This document shows positions 48,094 through 55,684 of a DNA stretch of 64,000 nt, piece by piece (the first letter of the stretch is position 1; every line of letters begins with the position of its first letter). The notes under the pieces are model-generated. The model was given only the letters and a program-made list of their open reading frames with translations, had not been told where the DNA came from and searched no databases. This DNA comes from Solwaraspora sp. WMMD792. GTDB lineage: Bacteria; Actinomycetota; Actinomycetes; Mycobacteriales; Micromonosporaceae. The stretch is taken from contig NZ_JARUBH010000009.1 in the NCBI RefSeq assembly GCF_029626105.1, forward strand, positions 1,116,001 to 1,180,000, read 5' to 3'. Made by a program: the position numbers and the translations under genes.

Positions 48094-48221
48094 CCGCTGA
48101 TTACCGCAGCGACAAACGGTTGATCGGAGGACAATCCAGGTGACCGGACCGGCCGTTTTGGCCGGTGTCCTGCTCCGCTCGTCGGCGCCGTCCCGGCGAC
48201 CGTACGGGGAAGGCGGATCGC

Positions 48222-48752
48222 ATGCCCAGCTTCACCTACCCGCAGACCGGTGCCACCGCCGTGTTGCGCCACCAGGCCGGATCGGTCCGGCAGGCCGTAC
48301 CGCCGCTGCCGGCGGGCTACCGCCACCTGCGGTCCCGTAGCCGGCTACGGCCGGGCAGCTTTCCGGCGGCGGCCGAGGCGGTGCTCACCTGGCGGATGCA
48401 CCGGGCCGCCGGTGCCCGGGTGACGGCGTCGGCTCCCCGGGCCGAGGCCGGTGTGCTGGTGACGGTCGGCCTCGGCGTGGGGCCGCTGCGGATCACCGCG
48501 CCGTGCGCGGTGGTGTGGGCGGTCGACGAGCCGGACCTTGCCGGATTCGCGTACGGCACCCTGCCCGGCCATCCGGCCAGTGGCGAGGAGGCGTTCCTGG
48601 TGCACCGCGACGGCGACCGGGTGTGGCTGTCGGTGGTGGCGTTCAGCCGGCCGGTGGCGCCGATCATGCGGCTGGCCGGCCCACTGGGTGCGCTGGCGCA
48701 GCGGGCCTACGCCCACCGGCTGGGCACCGCGCTGCGCCGGCTCACCCGCTGA
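48222..48752 (+). CDS. DUF1990 family protein
   Basis: The 176-residue protein shows the DUF1990 pattern: FPAAAEAVLTWRMHRAAG, then TVGLGVGPLRITAPCAVVW, FAYGTLPGHPASGEEAFLVHRD and VWLSVVAFSRPVAPIMRLAGPLG. The fold is START/SRPBCC-like; function unknown. ATG at 48222 with GGGGAAGGCGG upstream; a GTG/TTG extension is not favoured. It is divergent from the coiled-coil methyltransferase. Confidence 0.88.
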   Translation: MPSFTYPQTGATAVLRHQAGSVRQAVPPLPAGYRHLRSRSRLRPGSFPAAAEAVLTWRMHRAAGARVTASAPRAEAGVLVTVGLGVGPLRITAPCAVVWAVDEPDLAGFAYGTLPGHPASGEEAFLVHRDGDRVWLSVVAFSRPVAPIMRLAGPLGALAQRAYAHRLGTALRRLTR

Positions 48753-48769
48753 CCGCCGGCAACCCGGTT

Positions 48770-48801
48770 TAGAGCCAGCCCGGTGTAGAGCCAGCCCGGT
48801 G
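48770..48801. repeat. 16-bp tandem duplication after DUF1990 gene
   Basis: TAGAGCCAGCCCGGTG occurs twice in direct contact (48770-48785, 48786-48801) in the gap between two convergent genes. Confidence 0.85.
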
Positions 48802-48809
48802 AGAGCGGG

Positions 48810-49790
48810 TCAGTAGGTGGTGAAGGAGCGGACCGGGGCCCGGGGCCCGAACCGGGGCGCCCGTACCCCGGCCAGCTCCAGCAGCAGACAGACCCGACCA
48901 CGGTGCCCCCGGAACGGCTCCAGCAGTTCGAGCATCCGGGCGTCCGTCCCGCGGGCCTCGCCGGCCAGCGCCCAGGCCACCGTGTTCGGCAGGTGGTAGT
49001 CGCCGACGCTCACCGCGTCAGCCGCGCCGAACGCCACCCGGACCACCTCGGCGGCGGTCCACGGGCCGATCCCGGGCAGCGCGGTCAACCGCCGGGTGGC
49101 CGTCTGCGGGTCGCCGCTGTCCGACAGCCGGTCGGCGACCGCCGCCGCGCCGCACAGGGCCTGCGCCCGTCGTTGCTCGATGCCCAGCGGATGCAGCGAC
49201 CAGTACGGTGCGGCGGCGAGGGCCGCCGGCTCCGGGGGGACCCAGAGGCCGGTGACCGGGCCGGGAGCTGGTACGCCGAACCGGCGGACCGTCGCGGCGT
49301 ACCCGCGGTACGCCTCCGCGCCGGTGACCTTCTGCTCCAGCACGGCCCGCAGCAACCGGGCGAACACCTGCCTGGTGGCCGGGAGCCGGACGCCGGCGTA
49401 GCGGCGGACCACCGCCGCGACGACCGGATGCCGGCGGGCCAGGGGCAGGAAACCGGACACGTCGTCGCGGAGCCCGGCGACCGCATCGGCGATGTCGCAG
49501 ATCTGGCTGGCGCCGGGTCCGTAGCCGGCGGCGACGAGGTCGCCGCCGTGTCGGCGTAGCGCCAGGGTCGCCGGCCCGGCCGGGGTACGGGCGGTCCACC
49601 AGAAGGTGTCCGCCAGCCACCGGGCGCACGGGTCGTGTCGGCCCATCGCCAGCGTGCGTACCGAGCCGGCCAACTGGTAGTCGTTTGGTGGCCGCAGCAC
49701 CCGGACCCGCGCCGGTGTGGCACCGGTCAGCTCCGGTGCGGCCCTGGCCGGCTCCGGCGTGCCCTCGGACGTCCGTCTTTCCACGACCAT
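48810..49790 (-). CDS. DNA-3-methyladenine glycosylase II-like (AlkA/HhH-GPD) protein
   Basis: This HhH-GPD protein of about 326 residues is predicted to excise alkylated bases. The helix-hairpin-helix and catalytic region read RLTALPGIGPWTAAEVVRVAF and then DAVSVGDYHLPNTVA, with the catalytic Asp in VGDYHLPN. An upstream domain has LALRRHGGDLVAAGYGPG and the long helix TRQVFARLLRAVLEQKVTG. The start is uncertain: ATG at 49790 gives a sensible length but lacks a Shine-Dalgarno; an upstream start at 49880 is also open. It is convergent with DUF1990. Confidence 0.85.
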   Translation of the reverse strand: MVVERRTSEGTPEPARAAPELTGATPARVRVLRPPNDYQLAGSVRTLAMGRHDPCARWLADTFWWTARTPAGPATLALRRHGGDLVAAGYGPGASQICDIADAVAGLRDDVSGFLPLARRHPVVAAVVRRYAGVRLPATRQVFARLLRAVLEQKVTGAEAYRGYAATVRRFGVPAPGPVTGLWVPPEPAALAAAPYWSLHPLGIEQRRAQALCGAAAVADRLSDSGDPQTATRRLTALPGIGPWTAAEVVRVAFGAADAVSVGDYHLPNTVAWALAGEARGTDARMLELLEPFRGHRGRVCLLLELAGVRAPRFGPRAPVRSFTTY

Positions 49791-49908
49791 GCCGGTCACT
49801 GTGCCAGCAGCGGCGGACAGCATCGACGCCGGGACGAGTCTGCTGCTCGTCCCGGCGTCGGTTGGCTGGACCCGGGTCACCGGCGGTCACCGCCGGTGCC
49901 GGCCGACC

Positions 49909-50817
49909 TCATCGGGTGACGACAACCCGGACCACGTCGAAGGCGGGGATCTGGTTGGCCCGCTGCATCATCGGCACCCGGTGCGAGCCGTCGCCGGCCC
50001 ACGACGCGCACTGGGCGATGCCGGGGCCGGGCAGGCCGGGTACCTCGACGGTGACCTCGTCGGCGCCGGCGCCACCCCGACCGTCCTCTGTGGCTACGAA
50101 GAACGCCGGTACCGGGCCAGGTTCGGGAGCGGTGCGGTTGCTGGTCAGCATCCGGCACGCGGTGTGGAAGTGCCCCCGGGTCAGGCCGTCCTCGGTCAGG
50201 AACGAGCTTTCCAGGTAGTAGCCGCCCTGCCCGGCCGGCAGGAACCGGTCGCGTACCAGGTTGCGGGTGCTGATCCGCAGGGTGAACGGTTGGTTCGCGC
50301 GGACCCGCCTCGGCGACGAGATGATCATCAGCTGCGGGTTGGTGTCCGCGTCGCCGACCTCGCCGAACGCCGTACTGACACACCGCTCACCGTCCTGGAA
50401 ACCCTCGTGCGGGGCCAACGAACTGTCGGTGCAGTCGTCGCCGAGGATCTCCAACCCGGCCGGCGCGTCGGTCGGATCGCCGGGCGCGGGGGAGTCCTGG
50501 CACTGGTCCGGGCCGCGCTGGCCGTCACCCCAGTGGTGCCGTACGCCGTTGCTGTCCACGGTGGTCCCGGTGTCCGCCGGGTCGACCGACTCGCTCGGGC
50601 TTACACAGACCGCGGCGGCCCGGTCGCGACCACGGTCCCGGTCTCGGTCCCGGTCGCCGCGGGTTCCGGCAGACGAGATCTGGGTCACCGCCACCACGCC
50701 GCCGAAGACCGCCAACATCGTGGTCACCGCGATGACGCGGTTGCGGGTGCTGCCCGCCGATCTGCCCCGGCGTGTCGGCTGGTCGCTGGTACGCCTGCGG
50801 CGCTGTGAGCTGTTCAC
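49909..50817 (-). CDS. Secreted or membrane-anchored conserved protein with Arg/Asp repeat
   Basis: The 302-residue product has a membrane segment (about 27-48, RVIAVTTMLAVFGGVVAVTQ) then an alternating GDRDRDRDRGRDR stretch that is strongly zwitterionic. The extracytoplasmic domain contains five cysteines and sequences such as GVRHHWGDGQRGPDQC, FTLRISTRNLVRDRF and TRGHFHTACRMLTS. No family with known function is recognised. GTG at 50817 with AAGAGGTGG upstream. It is followed by the COG4315 lipoprotein gene 276 bp upstream on the same strand. Confidence 0.75.
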   Translation of the reverse strand: MNSSQRRRRTSDQPTRRGRSAGSTRNRVIAVTTMLAVFGGVVAVTQISSAGTRGDRDRDRDRGRDRAAAVCVSPSESVDPADTGTTVDSNGVRHHWGDGQRGPDQCQDSPAPGDPTDAPAGLEILGDDCTDSSLAPHEGFQDGERCVSTAFGEVGDADTNPQLMIISSPRRVRANQPFTLRISTRNLVRDRFLPAGQGGYYLESSFLTEDGLTRGHFHTACRMLTSNRTAPEPGPVPAFFVATEDGRGGAGADEVTVEVPGLPGPGIAQCASWAGDGSHRVPMMQRANQIPAFDVVRVVVTR

Positions 50818-51093
50818 GTGGTGCCACCTCTTTCGTCGAACGCCAATTGGTCGTCCGGGTGCAACGCAGTTGGTGATGGCTGTGGTTCGCCACTGCCGTC
50901 GACCGTATGGATGTCACTCCACAACAGTCAACAATCCTTGGAGCAACTACGGAACACTTAGGAGGCACTTAATGCGGGCTTCAAGAACCGGCTCGAGGCG
51001 CCGGTGGCGGATCCACCGTAAAACGTGGCGACGGCCGGCCGCGCCCTCCCTGGCAACGACCGGCCGCCGCGATTCACGGGCGCCCTGAAAGAG

Positions 51094-51804
51094 TCAGTAG
51101 TCGTAGTCGCCCGAGTCCTCAGAGTCACTGTCGAAGCTGTCCGAGTCCTCGCTCTGTGAGTCCTTGCTGTCGTCGAGGCCCTTGATGTTGTCGCGGCCGT
51201 CACCGTCCGGCACCGCAATCGGCTTGGGGGTGCCTTCCGGCAGGCACTCCAGGTTCTTCGTGCCGTCCGGCTGCACGACGTACCAGGTGCCGCCGACACC
51301 CTGGCCCTTCCAGTCACCGGGCTTCTCGTCACCGGCGTAGTAGTAGATTGGCCAGCCGTCGATGGTCAGTTGCCGGGTGCCGTCCGGCCGGTTCACCGTG
51401 CCGACCAGCTCCTCGTCCACCCCGGACAGAATGGGGTCGCCGTCGGTCAGCGCCGGCGGCCAGATCTTGGCGCAGTCACCCTCGCAGTTCGAGGTCGCCG
51501 GGTCGTTGGAGTCCTCCTCGAAGCGGTAGAGCAGCCAGCCGTCCTCGTCGGTGACGACGTCACCCATCTTGTCGACGGCCTTGCCGACCAGCTCCTTGGT
51601 GAGGTCCTCGTCGGCGACCTCGACCGCGATGTCCTCGGTCTCCACCGGCTCGGGCGCGGCCGACGCCGCGTTCGCCGCGTTGACGACCGGCTGGGCCTGA
51701 GCGCCGCCAAAGTCGTCCGGGTTGTAACCTGCCGGGGCGCAACCCGGCAACACGAGTGCCGCCAGCGCGCCTGCGACTATGACGGTCCGCTTTCCCAGTG
51801 CCAC
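51094..51804 (-). CDS. Lipoprotein with COG4315-type repeats
   Basis: The 236-residue lipoprotein has a lipobox ending LVLPGC, followed by an acidic spacer. Two related repeats follow: VVTDEDGWLLYRFEEDSND with CEGDCAKIWPPAL, and LTIDGWPIYYYAGDEKPGD with GTWYVVQPDG, as in the secreted repeat family COG4315 (YP-type). The C-terminus is an extreme Asp/Ser/Glu tail (DSQSEDSDSFDSDSEDSG) that may bind cations. GTG at 51804 has a strong GAGGGAGGG. It neighbours an ECF sigma/anti-sigma pair and may be in its regulon. Confidence 0.88.
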   Translation of the reverse strand: MALGKRTVIVAGALAALVLPGCAPAGYNPDDFGGAQAQPVVNAANAASAAPEPVETEDIAVEVADEDLTKELVGKAVDKMGDVVTDEDGWLLYRFEEDSNDPATSNCEGDCAKIWPPALTDGDPILSGVDEELVGTVNRPDGTRQLTIDGWPIYYYAGDEKPGDWKGQGVGGTWYVVQPDGTKNLECLPEGTPKPIAVPDGDGRDNIKGLDDSKDSQSEDSDSFDSDSEDSGDYDY

Positions 51805-52150
51805 GTGCCCTCCCTCATTCGTCCACATCGGGCTTCATCAAGGAGTACGCAGCGCATCCCGGATTGGATCGGTAATGCCGAGTGCATAATTTCACAGCCC
51901 GGCGTTGAACCGGGTCGTCGTGTCCTGCGTGCGGCCGGCCGACGTCATGCCGATCAGGAGCAGAATGCACCGGTCACGGGTTAGCGGCAAACGCGTGATG
52001 ACGACCAGAGACAGAACAGCCCGTGGGTATCCGTTAATTCGGACACCCACGGGCTGCACGTACGTCGGATCTGCTGGCGCAGATATCGCGACGCCCGTTC
52101 GTGGCGTACGTCAGAAATGGACGTCGACCCTCCGTTCAGACCGGTACTGT
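51805..52150. other. 346-bp intergenic region with terminator and lipoprotein promoter
   Basis: The region holds the terminator of the anti-sigma gene (52017-52056). Nearer the lipoprotein it has an AT-rich minus-strand stretch GAAATTATGC around 51885-51896 that could be a -10. No ORF is credible. Confidence 0.45.
52017..52056 (-). terminator. Terminator of the anti-sigma gene
   Basis: A 12-bp stem (52017-52028 with 52045-52056) with a 16-nt loop begins 95 bp after the anti-sigma stop. On the minus strand it is followed by TTCTGTCTC. The loop contains an inner TCCG/CGGA pairing. Confidence 0.65.
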
Positions 52151-53020
52151 TCAGACCGGTACGGTAACGATCGCGGTGGCGACCCCGGACTGGTCGACCG
52201 CCTGGAACTGGATCCGTTCGATGTCGTCCCGGGGTGCCGCCGTCGACGTGCTCAGCAGCAACGGCGCGGGTTGCTCCGCGGTGCCGTACCCGGCCTCGGG
52301 CACCGTCCAGGTGGAGAGCACCTCGGCGGTGCCGGAAGCCCGCAGCACCACGATCCGGCACTGCATCGGACCTGGCACCCGGCGTAGCGCGAACGACACC
52401 TGGGTGCCCCACGCGGCTTCCTCCAGCACCACGTCCGCCTCCACCCCGGTGGTGGGGTCGACCGCGTTGAACTTCTCGCCGGTGACCTCCGGACCACCGA
52501 CCCCGGACTGCGGATCGACCGGTGACGGGCTGGCCGAGACCGACGTCTGCGGCCCGGCCTGCGGTGTCGCCGAACCATCTGACCAGGCCGACCCGGCGAA
52601 GAACGAGAAACCGGTGAGCGTCGCCAGCAGCACGAACCCGGCGGCGATCTGTAGCGGGCGGCCCGCGAACAGCCGTCGGGACCTACCGGCGTGGCCGAGC
52701 GGACGGACCTGACCGTGGTCGCGACGCTGGTCGGCGTCGGACCGCACGGTCGGCCGGATCGGTACCGGCGCGCCGCTGTCGCCGTCGTCCGCCCCACCAG
52801 CCCGGTTCACACCGGTGGGGCCGGACTGAGGGAGGACGGGGCTGTCCTCCAACTGGTCGATGTCTACGGTGGACATCAACCCGACGATCGGAATGAGTGA
52901 CTCCAGCTCTGCCGCGCAGGCCCAGCAGCCGGCGAGATGCTCCTCGAACCGCTCGACGTCGTCGGCATCGAGTGCGCCGAGCGCGTACGCTCCGACGTCC
53001 CAGTGGGCGGACCGTGTCAT
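52151..53020 (-). CDS. Zinc-binding anti-sigma factor, membrane-anchored
   Basis: The 289-residue protein has an N-terminal cytoplasmic ZAS-like domain with H28-x3-C32-x2-C35 (EEHLAGCWAC). A Pro/Asp-rich linker leads to one membrane span (about 121-142, LQIAAGFVLLATLTGFSFF) and a C-terminal extracytoplasmic domain (DPTTGVEADVVLEEAAWGTQVSFALRRV) that probably senses envelope or oxidative signals. The ATG at 53020 overlaps the sigma-factor TGA (ATGA). The Cys-based motif is the type often redox-sensitive. Confidence 0.92.
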   Translation of the reverse strand: MTRSAHWDVGAYALGALDADDVERFEEHLAGCWACAAELESLIPIVGLMSTVDIDQLEDSPVLPQSGPTGVNRAGGADDGDSGAPVPIRPTVRSDADQRRDHGQVRPLGHAGRSRRLFAGRPLQIAAGFVLLATLTGFSFFAGSAWSDGSATPQAGPQTSVSASPSPVDPQSGVGGPEVTGEKFNAVDPTTGVEADVVLEEAAWGTQVSFALRRVPGPMQCRIVVLRASGTAEVLSTWTVPEAGYGTAEQPAPLLLSTSTAAPRDDIERIQFQAVDQSGVATAIVTVPV

Positions 53021-53712
53021 TCTGTAACCCCCCGCTGTTGCAGCGCCGTCCGCAGCGCTCGTAGCGCGTAGTAGACCCGCGACTTGGCGGTACCCAGTGG
53101 CAGCCCTAGCTCCGCGGCCGCCTCCGGGACCGTGCGGCCGCGGAAGTACGTCTCGACCAGGATCTCCCGGTGCGGCTGGCTGAGCGTGCGCAACGCGTCG
53201 GCGACGGTCATCTGCCGCAGCACCTGATCGGTGCCGTCGGACTCGGCGAAGCTCTCCAGATCCCGGTCGTACTCCTCGGTCGGTCGGGCCTTCTCGCTGC
53301 GGTGGTCGTCGATCGCGATGCGTCGGGCGACGGTCACCAGCCACGGTCGCAGCGACGCCTGGCCCTGCGCGCCGAGCCGGTGGGCGTTGCGCCACGCCCG
53401 CAGCAGTGTCTCCTGGACGATGTCCTCGGCCCGTTGCCGGTCCCCCCCGGTGAGCCGTAACACGAATCCCAGCAGCGGCCGGGCGTGCTCTGCGTACAGT
53501 GTGCGGACGAGATCGTCCCCGTGGCTGGACTCCGCTGTCCCGGCCTGCTGCCGGCTCCCTGCGGTCCGTGGCGTCACCGGCTCATCATCGCGCTCGGCCG
53601 CCCTCCCGTCGATGCTCTGCCAACGTTGCGTACTGCGGGCCGTGGCCGAACCGTTGCCGGTCGCCCCCGGCCGGATCCTCTCCGCCTGCCAGCCGCTGGC
53701 GACCGCGTACAT
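53017..53712 (-). CDS. ECF-family RNA polymerase sigma factor
   Basis: The 231-residue sigma factor has region 2 (LYAEHARPLLGFVLRLTGGD, RAEDIVQETLLRAWRNAHRL, WLVTVARRIAIDDHRS) and region 4 (LRTLSQPHREILVETYFRGRTVPEAAAELGLPLGTAKSRVYYALRALRTAL). It is co-translated with the anti-sigma gene, as in SigL/RslA-type pairs. The ATG at 53712 is preferred for its GGAGGT Shine-Dalgarno; an N-terminal extension of about 65 residues is not homologous to the core and may be disordered. Confidence 0.92.
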   Translation of the reverse strand: MYAVASGWQAERIRPGATGNGSATARSTQRWQSIDGRAAERDDEPVTPRTAGSRQQAGTAESSHGDDLVRTLYAEHARPLLGFVLRLTGGDRQRAEDIVQETLLRAWRNAHRLGAQGQASLRPWLVTVARRIAIDDHRSEKARPTEEYDRDLESFAESDGTDQVLRQMTVADALRTLSQPHREILVETYFRGRTVPEAAAELGLPLGTAKSRVYYALRALRTALQQRGVTE

Positions 53713-53790
53713 CGCAGGACCTCCATCCGACGTCGACATGGCCCGCGGCTGGGGGCCCACCCCGAGGTACGGAGCCGCCCGGCGGACGGA

Positions 53791-54648
53791 TCAACGTCCG
53801 CCGGGAAAAATTCCGTCCGGTGGCGGCGGCGACGGCTGCGCGGTCGCGTCGGCGATCGGCGACGCCGTCCCGATCAACCGGTCCAGCGCCGCAGTATGCA
53901 GCACCCGGCTGGGAAACCAGTCACCGGCGGCCCGCCGGGTCAGCTCTCCGACGTCCGGCGCGGCGCGTCCGGCGACCACCACCAGATTGCCGTACCGGCG
54001 CTGGCGCAGCACCGCCGCGTCGGCGATCAGGCAGATGCCGGGCAGCACCTGCCGTACCGACGCCAGATGCTGGCGGGCCCAGCCCAACGGCGGGCCGTCC
54101 GCCACGTTGGACAGCAGCTGACCGCCGGGTGCGAGTACCCGGGCGACCTCGGTGACGAACTCGACCGAGGTCAGCCGTGCCGGAGTGCGGGCACCGGCGA
54201 ACACGTCCGCGATCACCAGGTCGTAGCTGTCCGTACGAGCCTGCTCGACGGCGGACCGCGCGTCACCGACCCGGACCCGCAGATTGCGGTCGGCCGGCCA
54301 GGGCAGTTCGCGGCGGACCAGCTCGGTCAACGCGGCGTCGATCTCCACCACCCGCTGGCTCGACCCGGGACGGGTGGCGGCCAGGTAGCGCGGCAGGGTC
54401 AGCCCACCGCCGCCCAGGTGCAGCACCCGCAGCGGGGCACCGGCCGGGGCGGCCAGGTCGATCGCTGCGGCGATCCGGCGGACGTACTCGAACTCCAGGT
54501 GTGTCGGATCGTCGAGATCGACGTGTGACTGCTGGGTGCCGTCCAACAGCAGGGTGTACGCCCGCCGCCGGTCCGGGTCCGGGACGAGCCGCGCGGTGCC
54601 GGTGTCTACCTGGACCGCGGGCGGCGCTGTCCTGCGGGTACGGCCCAT
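53791..54648 (-). CDS. Spermidine-synthase-like SAM methyltransferase-fold protein
   Basis: This 285-residue Rossmann-fold protein has VLHLGGGGLTLPRYLAATRPG (SAM/dcSAM-binding loop), RVVEIDAALTELVRRELP, RVRVGDARSAVEQARTDSYDLVIADVF and SNVADGPPLG. The DAR-x-D and VIADVF segments match the spermidine synthase family, but the N-terminal beta-strand domain is reduced. Whether it makes a polyamine is unknown. The Pro-rich C-terminus (SPPPPDGIFPGGR) is disordered. ATG at 54648. It lies 16 bp downstream of the nurA gene on the same strand and may be in that operon. Confidence 0.82.
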   Translation of the reverse strand: MGRTRRTAPPAVQVDTGTARLVPDPDRRRAYTLLLDGTQQSHVDLDDPTHLEFEYVRRIAAAIDLAAPAGAPLRVLHLGGGGLTLPRYLAATRPGSSQRVVEIDAALTELVRRELPWPADRNLRVRVGDARSAVEQARTDSYDLVIADVFAGARTPARLTSVEFVTEVARVLAPGGQLLSNVADGPPLGWARQHLASVRQVLPGICLIADAAVLRQRRYGNLVVVAGRAAPDVGELTRRAAGDWFPSRVLHTAALDRLIGTASPIADATAQPSPPPPDGIFPGGR

Positions 54649-54664
54649 CGGCACAGTATGCCGG

Positions 54665-55684
54665 TCACCGCCACGCCGGACTCTCCTGCCCGGCCGCCGA
54701 GAGGCTGAGCGCCCGGTGCAGCAGCCGGGCGTCGCCGAGCATCGCCCGCAGCCGTCGCTCCAGCCCGGCGATCGGCACCAGGTTCTGCGGTGCCCGGGGG
54801 TCCTTGTACGGAGCCGAGGCGAACCGGGGCAGCGTCGCCAGCGTGAGGTCGGCCAGCGCGATCGCCGCCTGCGGCGTCAGGTCTGGCCGGCACTCCACCC
54901 GGACGATGCCCGCCCACGGCGCGCCCCGCGGTCCGGGCAGCCGCAGATACCACGAGTAGCTGCGCCACCGGGTGCCGCGCAGGAAGACCGGGCTGCGTTC
55001 CGCCGGTTGCAGCGCGGTCACCACCGGGATCAGACTCGCCGGCAGGTACGGCTGGCGCTGCGACTTGACGTAGCCGACCGTGTTCGGCAGCCGGCGCCCG
55101 CGCAGCGGACCGTCCACCACCAGCAGATCCGCCGGGTCGTCCGCGCCGTCGGCGCGGGCCTGCTCGGAGACGGCGATCTCCAGCGCGGCCAGCGCCGGCT
55201 GCACCGCCTGCGGCAGTACGGCCGGATCGGCGTCGTCGACCCGCCGCGCCGGATAGCGCACCCGCCCGACGACCAGGTCGGTGGCGGCGGTGCTCGGCGT
55301 GAACAGGCCCCGCTCGGTACGGGCTCCGGCCAACCGGGCAGCCCCGCGCCGCAGGTCACAGCGCACCACACCGGCGGCGTACGAGGCGGCCAGCGCCGGG
55401 TACGAGACTCCGTCGGGCTCCTCGCTCCACAACGAGGCGTCGATCCGACGCACCCCGTCGACCAGCAGCACCACGTCCGGTGCGCGCACGTCGGCCGGCT
55501 GGCGCAACGGCCGCCACGCCGCCGGATCCAGCTCCACGGCGAGGTCGGCGGCGTCCTGACCGTCGTCGGCGGCGCCGGGGCCACCCGGGTCGGCGGCCTC
55601 GAACGACGTGCCGTAGCCGGGTTGCCAGCCCTCGACGAACCAGCGGACCCCGGTGGCCGGCCGGCCCGTCACGGTCGCGGTCAC
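54665..55684 (-). CDS. nurA: NurA-like nuclease (DNA end resection)
   Basis: The 339-residue protein fits the NurA family by layout. Early DVVLLVDGVRRIDASLW supplies Asp near residue 76; DLLVVDGPLRGRRLP supplies Asp near 191; GYVKSQR a Lys near 207. A C-terminal beta-rich section follows (SWYLRLPGPRGAPWAGIVRVE). NurA is a 5'-3' single-strand and double-strand DNA exonuclease that works with HerA. The GTG start overlaps the sbcC TGA (GTGA) and the gene is last in the herA-sbcD-sbcC-nurA operon, strengthening the call. The family assignment is a reading of motifs plus context, not a search result. Confidence 0.75.
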   Translation of the reverse strand: MTATVTGRPATGVRWFVEGWQPGYGTSFEAADPGGPGAADDGQDAADLAVELDPAAWRPLRQPADVRAPDVVLLVDGVRRIDASLWSEEPDGVSYPALAASYAAGVVRCDLRRGAARLAGARTERGLFTPSTAATDLVVGRVRYPARRVDDADPAVLPQAVQPALAALEIAVSEQARADGADDPADLLVVDGPLRGRRLPNTVGYVKSQRQPYLPASLIPVVTALQPAERSPVFLRGTRWRSYSWYLRLPGPRGAPWAGIVRVECRPDLTPQAAIALADLTLATLPRFASAPYKDPRAPQNLVPIAGLERRLRAMLGDARLLHRALSLSAAGQESPAWR

